A DNA stretch of 51,000 nt from Tubiluchus corallicola (GCA_030141605.1 JAQGDQ010000199.1:64001-115000); one strand, 5' to 3'; shown: positions 10,101 through 25,600, counted from the stretch's first letter. Translations and numbers: made by a program. The notes: generated from the letters alone by a model not told the origin.

Positions 10101-13100
10101 CAAAGCCATTTTAACGGGGAGTCGTTTAAAACAAGCTTAAATAATAGTGCATAAAGTTTCAAAAAATAATCACAGCATTTGTAGCGCACAATTTATTAAC
10201 AAGTACAAGTTAAAATCACTGTATATTATCAATAAGATCAATAATACGTTTTTTTATGAATCAGTGGTGCACGCTGAGATGCGGATATTTTGCCATTTTA
10301 CCATATGGCAAGAATATTTTAAAGTATTAAAATCTGTCTTTCTTTTTCAATTACGAAAGTCTTTTAAACAGGTAAGTCTAATACTAAATAATATAATTTT
10401 GTATGGTTGTTCTTTGGGATTTACTTTAAAACTCCCTTTCATTCTGACTTTTAAGCACATAATGTACTACATGTGCTGTCACCAATAGTGAAATTATATC
10501 AAATTAGTTTTTCAAACCCAAAAGGTGCATAAGACAATTTTGTGGTAGTTTCCCCACAGCAATCTTACCACTAATTCATGCAGTATGGGATAATCATCAT
10601 CTCCCGGAAACAGAGCTTTCAGGACATAGTACTTATACTCGTAAAATGGTATCCCTCCTCCCCCGGTGTCACTGTTTGTCAGAATAGTCATTGCAGTCTG
10701 CAACTCAGCAAATGCTAAAATAAACAAAATATTGATTTTGATTTGCACAGTAAAAACAGCATACAACAGACTACACAGGCTGTTACGATCATGGCAATCC
10801 TTGCTTTAAACCTTCCAGCTCAAACTTCAACATCTCCAAATGTTAGCTTATTCTCGAAAAAATTATTACCAGCTAATTACGTAGATTAAATTTTTTGTGA
10901 TTAATTTAGAAGCTGAAATATCTCCTGGGGTACATAATTAATCGTTTAGAAGCTTGATTTTTGAAATTATTTAATAATCATCAAACCCACAATTAGCGAA
11001 AAAGCAGGAATGTCTAATTTTAAAAATTTAAAAGAATTTAAATATCATGAGCGTGTTCTATCATCAAAAACATAGCATAATTATTTAGTAATTAGTTTAG
11101 TCAGCATTAGGGTTAGATTTATAGTCACAAGACTGCGTGATTGTGTGACTCCTCAGCACATTTTATTCAAATGCAATAAAGTAGATAATACAAAAAGAAT
11201 GCGTTTCATAGAAATAGCTGATGCCAATTATACACGAAATATCATGCTTCAATATGATAAAAATTTAATAATGGCTTTACTAACCTGATGAGAGATAGTT
11301 TTATACTAAATAATTGTTAATTTAGACCCGCTCGAGTATACAAAAATAAATTATGTATGTGTATAAAGTTAATTCGTGTGTATAATACTTATGAATCATT
11401 TGAAATTAAATCTAATTTAAGTATAATATGTTATTCGTTGTACATGGTGTGAAACTGGAAATATTTTAAAGATTTGTTATATGAAAATGTAAATTGTCGA
11501 TCAGATCCTGCAAAAAGAGGCACCTTTATATATATATGTTCATTTCTTTAATAAAGATTTATTATTATTATAAAAAAATGTGTGATTTACTGATAAAGAT
11601 GTTGAACTTTTTCAAAAATTAAATATTTCAAGACTAAATAAAGTCAAAGCTCTATTTTGAAACTCGTTAGCATATCAAAAACATAGCAACACACATTCCA
11701 CAAACAAATGCGGTGTTTAAAGGAAAACAGGATGATTTTTCACATGCTTCCTCATTTTGAAGTACGGTAAAAAGTATACATTTTAACACCCATGATGATG
11801 CCAAAGTGTTTCTGATAATTAGATCATGGGTTAAAGACTTAATTAATGGCAGTGAGCCCAATTAGTTTTGACATCACAACTGAACACAATTTTCAACAGC
11901 ACAAACACTCCAAGAACCTGTTACATGTGTTTGCGAACTAACGCCTTCGAACTGAAAAGTACAGCATCTGTTTTTTGTGCAACGCTTTCTAAAATGCAGG
12001 CGCTAGTGCCTGTCTAACTAGAGAATGGTGAAATGCAAATAACAGCGAAGAACCAGTGGCACAAATCCTAAATTGTGCTTGTGCGGTAACAATTCTTTCA
12101 CACAAGTCGTTCATGAAAAAATAGTATATACTCTATAAATATTTTACAGCAGGGGTGTGCAAACTGCGGCCCGTGGGCCACTTGCGGCCCGCCAAGAGAT
12201 CTTGTGCGGCCCGCGAAGAGGTTTGTCAACGTAATGAAAGTGCGGACCACGCGATCCAGCTGAAGTCTGCACCATTGTCGCAAAGATAGTGCAGGTAGTT
12301 TTTTCCTCTAGATCGGATGGCATTAACACTTACAAAACCGTTGTCACCTTAATGTCACTGTCGGACATGACGAAAAATATGGTTTTTAATATAAATTTTA
12401 ATAACTTCTAAAATAGTTTCTTGAATGTAGTAGTGCAATAGTAATGATGTGACAGATCAGATGCAGAAAAATCGTTATTAGGTCCTACTGTACTTTGCTC
12501 CTTGACCAAACTGCATGGGGCCCACAGGAATTGCGGGAAAGTCTAATGTGGCCCGGTTAGTCAGATAATTTGCACACCCCTGCTTTACAGGGTACATTGT
12601 TTCGAGCTATAGTTTAAGATTGGGTCTAGTTTTCATCAATACAAAACAGTTTCACAAACAATACATACCATCCCTGCATTGATCAGCTACCTTTGCCTCC
12701 AGTTCATCCATCTCCCGCTGCATGTCTTTCAGTATACGATCGCTTTCCGACTTCTTACGATGATATTTCACCACGACGACCAGCACGGCGATGATGAGCA
12801 GAAACAGCACGGAACCGATGATGATGTATGCCCACCACGGCAGTACCGTCGCACCGCCATCATACTGCAGGTAGCCAATCACATGATGTGAAGTGTTCCC
12901 CATTATTACCTGTAGCTCGGTGGAAGCAAAAATATATTAAGAAATAGTTTACACTAGGCTACAAAAATGAGATAAGCCAACTCATTGCCACCATTTTTTT
13001 TTAAAAAAATAAAAAAAGGGCATTTATTTTAGCTTTTATCAAAAGAAAAGTTGATAATGTCAAGCAGTTTTTTTTTTACAGACTTAGTAAAAGCTGAGAC

Positions 13101-13573
13101 ACAACAAATAATTTAGAAAAATTTAACGTAGCTTAGCACAGCACAAGTAGTTATAGAAAACAAACAGCAGAATGAAATGGGGCTCTACGCCACATTAAAT
13201 ACGAATAACTACAATGGACAAAGCCTCCAATGGCAAAGAGGCACAGCACGGTTGGGGGTTTGCCTAGAGTAACAACGACAGCATCATCAACTTTTTATGA
13301 CACGAATAAACAACAGAAAGTAAATAAAACAGAGTTTAGTAAGCAAATAACACAAACAAGTTAAGATGCAAAAACTTGTCAACAATCAGTAGTTCAATGC
13401 CACTAGGGCTAATCACACAGTAACTGCTTTTCTTATTCATAATGCGTAATCTCAAAGATAACATTTTGTACTACATTGATACCTGATGAATCAAACTGAA
13501 TTAATTCCCATCAATCAGTCCAAATCCTATGCCTATGAAAATACACTGAAATGCTTGCATAATATACAGTTAT

Positions 13574-13634
<61 letters not shown>

Positions 13635-16600
13635 GGTGGTGGTGGTGTTAGTGGCAGCAGTGTTGGTGGCGATTATGGTAATTATAGTGATGACGATGAT
13701 GATATTAATGACGACGATGATGAAAAGGACAACGATGACAAAAACGAAGATGCAATGACAATGATAAAGATGAAATTTAATCGACACTATTCCGAAGAAA
13801 TAGAAAGCACAACACAATTCTAACGCACTAACCACGACTTCTGGTAGATCTTTGGCTTCTTCAGCATCGGGTTTGTGATACGGACCGGGTGATGGCTGTT
13901 CCGCTGGTGGGATGCAATTTAGCAGCTTCCGTGCCACTTCAACGATGTCGCACTGCTCGGTGCCGATTCTCACCTCGAAGAACTCCTTCCTGTTGCAGAC
14001 TTCACAGTAATTCTCTATCTGCATGTAATAAAGGTGAAAAATCTGCTAACATCGATTTAACCAGAGTTGCGAAGGAAGTTAGTTCCTGGAACAAAGTTCC
14101 CGGAAATACTTCCTTCTTCAGGAGCTTGGAACTGGTTCCTCTTTTAAATAAAAAAAGCTAAATTAGTTCCTCCTGTTACAGAGGAACTTGGAACTGCAAC
14201 TTGTAGCCTTCTAAGCTCCACCTAGAGTTAGCTTTCATAAATTTTCACCTTTCTTTTCATCCTTGCTTTCCTTGGCTATAGCATTAGCTTAGCTAGGAAG
14301 AATTTCTTGTTGTCGGGAACATTTATTTTAGTTTGTTTGTAGGGACCATTCTGGCCATAATAGACACAGCTGTACAGCAATGGCGTCGTGCTATAGGGGC
14401 CCGGGCCCCTAATTTTTTAGAAAATGTCAAAGAGAGAAACATGAGAACTCGACGGCAAACGGTAAGCAAGTTTATTTCCGACTTTTTGACACACAATAGC
14501 GGGCCAGCGCTTCATAAATGCGAACAGTGTGAGCGTTTCGGTACAGTAGCCCAATAATATTTTTATCATTAAAGTTTGTAATACTTAATTAAATTTTAAT
14601 TAAATTTTTAATTTTAATTAAGTTTCCGTTGCTATAGCTTTAAGTTAAATGCCAGTTGGGAATAAATAAATCGTTTTTCTTGCACGCAAAATACTGTTTG
14701 GGAATTCAAAATTATATGTTTTTTAAACAGTTAAGTTCCGCCATTATATACAGTCGGGCCCCCCTAATTTTTTCGGTGCACGACGCCCCTGCTGTACAGT
14801 AAACAGGTACTAAATTAAGTTTCTTTTGGTACATAGGAACTTGACAAAGGAAGTAGATCCGGATTAGTTCCATTTTTCACAGAGAAATTTGGAACAGGAA
14901 TTACTTTCTTTTCCAACCAGAGATCCAGAAACTGAAACTAAATAATTTATGAATAAATGGTTTTACCAAAACGCTTGTGATTTAAGAATCACTAACAGTA
15001 TTTCAGGGTAAATGTCTTACTTAAAAGCTGTAATGTGTGAACAGACCTTTATCGCTAGGAGTTCGCCTGGTCCGCTGTTGTACTGCTTGATGCGACCATC
15101 TTCAGTCGCTTCAAATTCGTATACAATCGGCTCAGGATAGAGAACAAACTTCTCCAATTCTTCTTGTTTCATGGAGATATTTTGTACAGACTGGACACCA
15201 TCCATGATGAAGCCATACTCTAGCTCCACCTATTGAGAAAAAAGCAAAATGTGAAATACAGCACAACATACTTTTAAACCATTCTCTATTTAATCATAAA
15301 AAATATTATGAAAAAAAGAGAGAAACTTTAGCTGGACAAATTAGCACAACGTCAAAAATGACACAAACTGCCAGCAGACCTACCACCCGCTTTCAGTGGC
15401 TACTGCAATCTAGCAAATGCTTATAAAACAGCAACATCAGAAATGACTAACACACAATAATCAAAAAATATTATATAAAATTAGCTCAAAGACAAATTTG
15501 TACTAATGAACTGAATATTTTTGACATAAAATCAAGTTCTACATTACTTTGCACATTATTTTATGCGACTAACCTTTAAAAACTTCAACAAAGAAAGTTC
15601 ATGTATGCCGGCAATGCAGGCTCTTCATTATAACTGTGAGTTAAGTAAAGACAGGGTTCAACTGCATACTTGATCTGTAACTAACTTAAATTACACCATA
15701 GTTATACATACCCCGCCATCATACAGTCGAAACGATGGAACCGCAGACGCAGGTATAGTTGGTGACAAACACACCATCAAGTGACTTCCGTTCACCTGAC
15801 ATGGCTAAAGAAAACTACCCGTCACAACAAGTACATTACAGTGTGTTCAGACTAGACAGCAAAGCTTAACTATCACTACATACAGTGCAACACAATTGTT
15901 AGAAAATTTTCTATTAAATACAATGGTCCTTACATATGGAATTGCTCCAGCTATTAAAAATGCCAACTCGCTGTACATATTTAAAAAAAATTATAAATTA
16001 AACTTACTTGAAACATATAACTGATCACTCAATCATGATTTGTTGTTTTTCATTTTCAAAAACTCCCCCTCTAGTATAATAATATTTTTATTACTTCCCA
16101 CCCGTATATATATTTGTATATATTGTAATATTGTATCTGTATATATTGTAATTTTTTTCGTAACTAATTCTAGTGGCCTACCATAAGCAAGCTTCTTAGG
16201 TCTCTAGCGCAGAATTCATGAATTGTATCATATTTTTGTATTAACGAAAACTGATTATCGATGCACATGTAATGTATATGTTTATTGCGAAATAAATTAA
16301 ATCTAAATCTAAATCTAAAATCTAAAATTGTTGAGAGTTACTCTCTGATAGTAAAAATGAACTGACACTCACTTCTCTATACACTGTCGAGAGTGTCAAG
16401 AATAACAAGCAGAGTCGTTCACACTAGACAGTAAAGCGACTCGCAGCAACTGTTGGAGAGTTTACAATCTCTTGCCAACAGTAACTTGCAAAGCAGCTCA
16501 CACTTACGAGTTTACAGTCAAAATGAAAAAACTACCGACAGAAAACTCGCTAGTCATTAGACAAAAAACTGTGAAATTTTTAGATAAATTTTGAAAAATA

Positions 16601-19600
16601 TGCACGAAGTAAATTAGTTTAAACGAATCTTAAAAAGCTAGCTAGAAACTCTTTGATCCCAAACATTTACTATTCCCTCTAGAGAACATCATCAGATATA
16701 TTAAACTACAAAAATCGAGCTTTTATATATCCAATACTTGAATGAATTTCAAAAATGTAGTGAAAGTATAAAGTGTACACAATAGTATAAAAATCAATAA
16801 TCTTGCACAACAGAAAAGCGTAGTACATTTAGTAAGTGTCTCTTAAAAATTGCTTTTTCATAAGTTTACAAATACAGTGCAGTAGTTGCGGTCTGTATTG
16901 AGGAAGACAAACCAGAAAGAACAAGCAAATGAAAAGTTGGCACATATACTATTGGCATGGTAAATGAACTGTTCCCGCATTTAATCATTTAGCAAACAAA
17001 AGCTGTTTAGCTATAACTCAAAAACCACTAAAACTATAAAGTTGTAACTTTCACAGCCAATACATCATGTATTGTAATATCATCTAATTCTGTGTGAAAT
17101 TCTAACTTTGTAGGAGTCTTGCTAGAACATATATTATTGAAGTCCAAACTTCGGCACGTTTCTTCTGTGCCATGCGACATACATTGTATTTATATTTAAA
17201 TTGAGTTTAATAAAACACATTTTTTTCTACATACCCCGTGGTACTGAATGTTGTCAAGAAGCACATAGATTATAGGTTGTTGAATCGCGTCAAATCCTTC
17301 TCCTTCAACAAGCAACATCACGCCTCCACTGTAAAACAGTAAAACAGTTATAATTCCACACAACAAACAAGTAAACACTGATATAATTATAAATCGGTAT
17401 ATTTAAACACTAATTTATGTCGGTTAAACCTACTGGCAATTCCGAACAAAATCGAAGCTGTTTTAGCAGTTGCACGGCAAGAAATTCAATTCAATTCAAT
17501 TTCATTTTCCCAATAGCAGTTAAAATTCGTCATAATATGGAACTTCATATCAAATAGAATAAGTAATGGCACATCTGACATCATGCAATGTATTACGCTT
17601 TAATACTAACATTAAGATTATGTAACAATTGAACTGAGAAACTTGTTAGCACAGTCATTATTATTATCATTATCATTGTCACTGTCAATGTCACTGTCAC
17701 TGTTGCTGTCACTATCATTGTCACTGTCACTGACACTGCAACTGTCACTGTCACTGTCACTGTCATTGTCATTATCATTATTATTATCATTATTATTGTT
17801 GTTATACTTACAGTAACTACCCTACTTGCAAACAAGTTACATTCCGGAAAGCTGTACTTATACTGAATATGTTATGAGTCGTTATTGCTAGAGCACAAGC
17901 AAACACATGTTATTTTTCTATTGAAACGTGATAGGCTACTAGGATCAATGAACCTACGTAATACTACTGAAAGCTACTATGGGCGAGTCACGTGCTATAA
18001 ATTCTGCAGTTGATGTAAATGTCAGTGAAAAATTTTACAACGTCATAAAAATATGTCACGATCGCCGTTATAGACAGTGCTGTTAAGCTAAACCAGTGAG
18101 CTTGCCATCATTATTTTGATGCGTGTACGTCTGTTCGTATGTCCATAAGTCGGAGGTTCATAAGTAGGGTAATGACTGTATTGTTATTTAGCAGTAGTAG
18201 TAGTATTAGCACACAAGGTACTATATTTAACATTTAGCCTGTAAAATATAATTTTAACTTTCCATTAAAACTACATTAACTAAGTCAGATAACATGTCTG
18301 ATTCATACAACAATAATTTATTTTTCTCAACACCGGTTATCAGACAGTTACTGATGTTTAAAGGAAAAGCTACGACATCAAATTATTGATATTATTGATA
18401 TTGATTACTGATATTGATTAAACATCTGTTAAGCAAATTATGCTCTGCCTATCTTAGAACCATCCTCTAAAGCCATTGCCTTTGACCCTTAGTCAAGCAG
18501 GTAAAAGATAAAGCAATTATACGCACCTTGGAATACCGCCTGGTGCTTTACCAGTACCAACAGGGGGAGACACTCGAGTTACATTCGGGTCATTTTTGTA
18601 CTCAAACTGCTCAGACTGGTAAGCTATCCGAGCATGGTCCACGCTGACAGCAACGGTACCAATGACAGCATCTGGTGCAGCAGAGGTGACACACTGCAAA
18701 TTCGTCACGTTTCTTGCCCTAAACACAACACAACACTTTAGTACCAAAAAATTACACCAAAAAGGTTATTTACTTATCAAAAAAGTCACCTATGTCTCAT
18801 CTCACTGCACATTAGTAGAGGAACAGCAGCACCAATAACACACCATTAAAAATGATAATTTACACAAACAATGATCTTAATATACTTGTAGGTGTTTTTT
18901 ATAGACAAGTGAATTAGGCCCTGTAGGCTCTACAGACTTTTCATCCTTTGTACTGTGTATGTCAATTTAGTAACTACTTCTTAGCTTGAAGTTTCAAGCC
19001 ACAACAAGCCACTGTTTATACCCTGTTTATACCACACATGGGAAGTTTGGAATATCATGTAAAGTAACACAAAACAATAAATTCTAAAACTAATTTTATT
19101 GATAATAGAGGATTTAATTACAATACAATTCTATCAATCGTAGGAGCTGGCGTACAAAATATTTCAAAGTTAAGCCAAAATAAAAATAATAAAAATTTGT
19201 TTCAAAGCCAAATTCAGAAAAATTCGTTAACCCGAAGTAAAAAAGAGATATAAACCGTAAATAAAGCCTAAATAACTCCGCCATAGCCGGTCCCAAGCCC
19301 GGTTGAGAGAGGAGGAGGGCTTGGCGTAGGATTAGCACCCCTACCCTGTAAAAACTTTTGACTGCTACAGAAATGGACAGAAACAAACCTACTGTCTGCC
19401 CAATGTACCTCCGTGCACGGGAAGGACTAAGGTCTAAGGTAAGGGAAGAGGATTTAATTATCTTGTCCTTTAAAGTAAAAGCCCAGCCTCACCACAAAAG
19501 TTTAAGAAACACGTGCTGAAATGATATTCCTTCTGTAAAATAATGAATTAATTAGCTAAGAAATTAATCAGTTTTACTTACGCCAATTGCTTTATACACG

Positions 19601-22600
19601 CAATTCAGCGATCGTGCAAAACATTCATTGATGAAGTCATGGCAGAAAACTTAAAATGACTGCCACCATCGCTTGTTGTTTTAATACATCTCCCTGCTAC
19701 ACAAATTCTTTCGCATTTTGCGCACGTATAATGTAGAAAAAAGTTACACAAACACGAAAACAAAATTTTGTACTTCCAAAAAGTTTAACACGCGGCAGCT
19801 CGCCAGCCCGATCGGTTGCGTCACCACAGTAAGCAAAACACAGGCAGAGACATCCCATAATGCTTTTCGGACAATCATCTTCATCCTGCCATGACATCAC
19901 TCACCACATGTAAGTGGAGTTTAGAGAGTGCAGATACAGCACAGCAAATGTTCAAACTGATGAGATCTAATGTGTTTTATTAATTCACGTAGTTGCACGC
20001 TTAACAACAGGGTACTAAATTTAATTATTTCCTTTCTGCTTAAGTTGTTGGCTTTCATAAATATAAAAAAATGACTGGGCATTTACTTTAATAATTGTAA
20101 TAACTAACATTTACTTAACGATCGACAGGTGACAATGTTGGATATTTTAATGTCAAGAAACAAACCATTACTAACTTCAGGATACAGGGCAGCACTAGCG
20201 GTGCAGACTTAGACAACACCGCATTCGTAGGATTTCCAGTAATTGTCACAGAAGCTGATGATCCAGCATTGAGATGGTTACCGGTAACTGTTATTATTGT
20301 TCCACCTGACTTCGGTCCTATCAGCGGCTCCACATTAGTTAAAACCGGATCCTAAAGCAATCACAGCTGAGACCAAGCAATTATCATAAACAGCAATACT
20401 GTATCATATTAGAAAAACATCCTTACAATGTATTTGTTAATAGTAGAAATTAGTTCTAATATTTCAAACATAAATGAACATTGTGTAATTTATTAAGTGC
20501 ATACATAATGTATATACAAGTACTTATTAACTTACAACGTATTGAAATAGATCCTGCGATTTGGCTTGGTAACTGATGTGTTTTGTTACCGTGACAACCA
20601 CTGGGCCTTCGTTAATAAGTTCATTTCCACTGACATTGGTTTGACAGACAATTCTAAAATTTAAAAAAAATCATAAATCAGAGTGTATAGTGACATTTGA
20701 GACAATCTGTATCTATATTGATGTTTAATTATTATGCAAATGAATTGCAAATTTCAGTTACATGTAAATCAAAATAACAATTTCAGCACTCGCTCTAGAT
20801 AAGTGGTTTCATTCGCCATACCGATTCTGACTGCTTACATCCTTGAGGAAGAACATATACACATCCAAACCAGACTGAAGTACCTCTTCTGGTTCACTGG
20901 CTCACATTAAAAGCACTGTTTTGATAATAAGCCAGTATTCGGTCGCAGCTACAACCATCCAATTCGAGCAGGACCTGGTGTTAAATGCTGGATTCCGTCT
21001 TACAGTGTACCAAATTATATAAAAAGGTTTTAATTTGCCTTTAAATCTGATAGCAGTATTGCATCTCTGAATACAAAAAAAGCGGATTTGCTTAAATTAA
21101 TTAAAACTGAACTTGGACGACATAATTGTACCTTCTAGTAGGCATGTATAGTGACTCAAACGCCAAGCAAGGTCGTCCTGCGACCGTCACGCCATCCGCA
21201 ATGTCTTGAAAGTGGATACCCAAATTGTTTCCGGATATTGTCACATTTGTACCGCCCTGTCTGGGGCCAGTAAGTGGCGAAAACTAAAAATGCAAGAAGA
21301 TAAGAAAGAGATGTAGGAAATGAGAATTTTCATAATCGTGAACTAACAACGACCCTTCAAATGATCTCAAACTGCAATGCTGCACAATCAATATCTAAAA
21401 ATCAAAAGCCAGTAATGCAAAAGCATCCACTTTTCTAAATTTCAAGCAGCTAAAAGTTAAGAAAAAATAATTTATATATTTGAAATTGATTTACATTTAA
21501 TCACACATTTACAAATAATCAAAGAAAAATTGCTAAGTGGTCACGGCGCATGCTTATTAACTAAAGTTAAGCAACACTGTGCTTGATTAGAAAACAGATA
21601 ATCACCAATTACCCAAACTATCTTAAGACCGTGTTAAGCCATGATAAACATAGTGGAAGGCCATGTTGAGCTGTGACAATTTTCTCACAGCTTTGTCAAT
21701 TAACTCTTCATCATTACAACTTTTTCCAAAAACACTTCGGATCCTGCAGTATTAGAAAGGTACGGATAAGAAAAACATTCTTCTACAAAATATTTCAACG
21801 AAAGCCCGCCTACCTCGCGAATAACTGGATTAGGACAGACAGTGCTGTTTCCGTTACGTAACCACTGTCCTGGCGGACACTGCCGTTCTATTTCGCACTG
21901 TTCTGACGCCATGCACCAACCGCAACCATATTTGACGTTCTCCAGCAGGCACAGGCCGCATTGTTCCTGCATTGCATTGCACTTGTACACTATTACTAAA
22001 ACGAGAAAAGTAAATTATAGTTATCGATACACAAGAAATGTTTTTCAACAAACAAACATTATTTACAATTCATTATTTCGGTAATAAAGAAGTAGCCGTA
22101 TAGTATACTGTGGCACTGCCCTAGTGTCCATGCCCAGACACTTGGTTTGACTTTAAAATTGACTTGGTTACGTTTTTCTTGACAAATGATTTACTGCTGA
22201 CACCAAGGTATATTAACCTACCACTGTTTAGCTTATCATAGTAGTATAGTCAAACTGATTCTTCGCCAGGTATTTTCGTCTGCTTCCATTTCCTATCTTG
22301 AAATTTTAAGCTTTTTAGGACAGCCTGACCATCTGCTTACCAGGATCCAGTACTACTGAGCTGGCCTTGCTTACCGTAAATGGTTGTGGAGGGACCAGAA
22401 TCTTGCTGAATACAGTGACTAAGAGGAGACACAAAACCAAAAGATTGCCGTACTTACTACAAATGCAAATAGATCCTTGCTCAATGAGAAGCAGTCAGAT
22501 ACAGTATAGTAAACGACATCAGCAGAAACAATTTTCCTGAAATCACGCATCTAATTGCTGACAAAGTTTGATGCTGCTTAACTTTGGTCGTTAAATGCAA

Positions 22601-25600
22601 ACAATCACACTCGGCTATTCTCCTTGTGCAGAATCACACCAGCGACACTAACAAATTACAAGTTGTACACTGACCAACGTCCACTACTACACGTGTCCAA
22701 TGTCGACTAAATATGAAAAAAATGAAAACGTAGCGTTTTACCGGTAATGTTGCCTGGATTGTCCAGCTGCTTCCCGCCATTCCACAAAACCACAAATTCA
22801 GCTCTCACTTCCTTCAAATTTCTCGAATGCCGAAACTAAAAAAATGCAACCAAAAATTCAACCAATCATGTGACACCATTCGGCTACAACATCATTTACA
22901 TTTCAGAAGCTAGGGAACAGCTTAAAAATCTAATAATCACAGTTGTTCTACAAAGTACCCGCTGCAAATGGAGGTAAAGAAATGAGTTTGAAACATAACT
23001 GGAATAATTTTACACATATGACCTAATACATTACATATATTATTTATGTACAAGTTAAAAAAATAAAAATAATGAACTAAAAAAATAAAAAAGATAGAGA
23101 TACTTTGCAAAAAGATTACAAAATGAGGGTGCAGTCATAAACTATTAACATGAAAACTCTACAGTAAATAAATAAATTTTAGTTTATAATAGAATAAAGT
23201 AAAATAAATAATATGAAATTTAATTAATAATGAGCAAACCATTGTTGGTTCACAGTGAATCAAACCAGTAGTTTCAGATGTTTGATTATAGGTGGCATTC
23301 ACTCTCAATGTGTTGTCGTGACCCAAGTAGAACTGACATTTTAACGTCTCTGGATCAAACAGTCCGGAAAGAACTCCCATGTTCTGAAAACAAATTTTAT
23401 GTTCTAGAAATAGATTTATAAATAAATTTTATACTCCGGAAACAGATTTTCTAATCTAGAACAAATATTTTGTTCAACGAATGTACAGGTAGTTGTCGAG
23501 TTACGATCTTTGCGACTTACGACTGTTGACTCTACGACCCGACCGCAACTTAATTAGTTAATTATACAAATTCAACTACAACCTATATTACCTACTATTT
23601 TTTTAAACAAATTGTTTCGATAACTCATCTAAGCACCACCATACTTAACGAACGTACACAAAGAAGGTCTTGTGTGTAGGGGTGCACAGCGTGAGCATAC
23701 GGGTCAAAATTGCGTCCAATTCGTCTTACGACCAATCCGCCAGAACATATTGTGGTCGTGAGACGACGACTGGTCGTAAGATGATAAATATATTATATAA
23801 AAAGATTTCAGGTTCAAAACTTAGTAAACAGATTTCATGTTTTAACATTCTAAAACCAGATTTTATGCCATAGACGTAGATTCTGTAAACAAATTTTTAT
23901 GTTACAAAAACACCTTTTATGTACTAGAAACAGATTTTATGGGGTACAAATAAATTCTATAATGACCAATTTTGTGTTATAAAAACACCTTCTTCATTCC
24001 AGAAACACATTCTACAAACAGATTTGATGTTCTAAAACAGATTTTATGTGGTAGATTAGGTTCTATAAATGCACTTCATGTTCTAAAAGTACATTCTACG
24101 TTCTAGAAATACATTCTACAAATAGATTTCATGTTCTAAAACAGATTTTATATGGTAGAATTAGGTTCTATAAACATACTTCATGTTCTAAACGTACAGT
24201 CTTATGTTCTAGAAACACATTTTACAAACAGATTTCATGTTCTAAAACAGATTTTATGTGGTAGAATTAGGTTCTATAAACATACTTCATGTTCTAAACG
24301 TACATTCTACATTCTAGAAACAGATTCTACAAACAGATTTCATGTTCTAAAACAGATTTTATGTGGTAGAATTAGGTTCTATAAACATACTTCATGTTCT
24401 AAACGTACATTCGACAGTCTAGAAACAGATTCTACAAACAGATTTCACGTTCTAAAACAGATGTTATGTGGTAGAATTAGGTTCTATAAACATACTTCAT
24501 GTTCTAAACGTACTTTCTACGTTCTAGAAACAGATTCTGCAAACAGATTTCACTTTCTAAACACAATTTCAATATACTAAGTTTTTCAGTATGCTTAATC
24601 TGTTGTAAGTGACCCAACTTCTAGGTGACCTTGTTTTAAGTCGTCACTCACCTCAGCCAGAGCAGTGACCGCTAATAATTCACCAGAGGCAACCAACCAA
24701 TCATCCATGCCGCTCGGAGCTATCCGTGGACAATGCTCCACCCCTACATACAGTCCCCGCTCGTCACTCTCTTTACCATATATGACATAGGGGTCGGTTT
24801 TACAGCGCTCAATGCTGTGAGTACATAAGGATGAAGTGATGCACCAGCTACATCCAAACTCATTACCTGTGCACGCTGTACAACTGTAATGAAATAAGTT
24901 AAGTTAGTAAAAGCAGACAGATTTCTCACCGCTTTGGAGAAATTTAGCGAACAATATCACAAACAAACATCAGATAATATCAGTGTTGCCGTTTATACGA
25001 TCATTAACGGAAATAACGATAATTTGAGGCTTCATAACGTCTAAAAAAGAGCATATGATAATCAGCAATCATACGATAATTTTTGGCTTTATAACGTCTA
25101 AAAAGATCGTACAATAATCGGTCATCATACAATAGTTTGAGGCTGCAGAATGTCTAAAAAAGACCGTACGATTACCGGTAATCATACGATTCAGTACATC
25201 TAAAAAAGATCGTACGATAATCGCTGATCATATGATCATTTGAGGCTTCAGAATGTCTAAAAAAGACCGTACGATAACCGCTGATCATATGATCATTTGA
25301 GGCTTCAGAATGTCTAAAAAAGACTGTACGATAATCGCTGATCATATGATCATTTGAGGCTTCAGAATGTCTAAAAAAGACTGTACGATAATCGCTGATC
25401 ATATGATCATTTGAGGCTTCAGAATGTCTAAAAAAGACTGTACGATAATCGCTGATCATATGATAATTTAAGGGTTCAGAGTGTCTAAAAAAGACCGCAC
25501 AATAATCACTGATCATATGATAATTTAAGGATTCAGAGTGTCTAAAAAAGACCGTACAATAATCACTGATCATATGATAATTTGAGGCTTCAGAATGTCT

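Noticed and set aside
10147-10488. 113-residue plus-strand frame
   Set aside because: Lies wholly within a dispersed repeat whose other copies have no matching open frame.
13533-14024. 163-residue minus-strand frame as a separate gene
   Set aside because: Only 13833-14018 is plexin exon 19. The rest reads into intron and an ATC microsatellite.
16330-16560. Further hAT-like element around the LINE at 16 kb (TTCACACTAGACAGTAAAGC, similar to 15845-15870)
   Set aside because: The two similar strings are in the same orientation and no inverted end or 8-bp duplication could be found.
24744-24929. 61-residue minus-strand frame at plexin exon 8
   Set aside because: Wrong frame; the frame with the PSI cysteine pattern and matching phase is the coding one.
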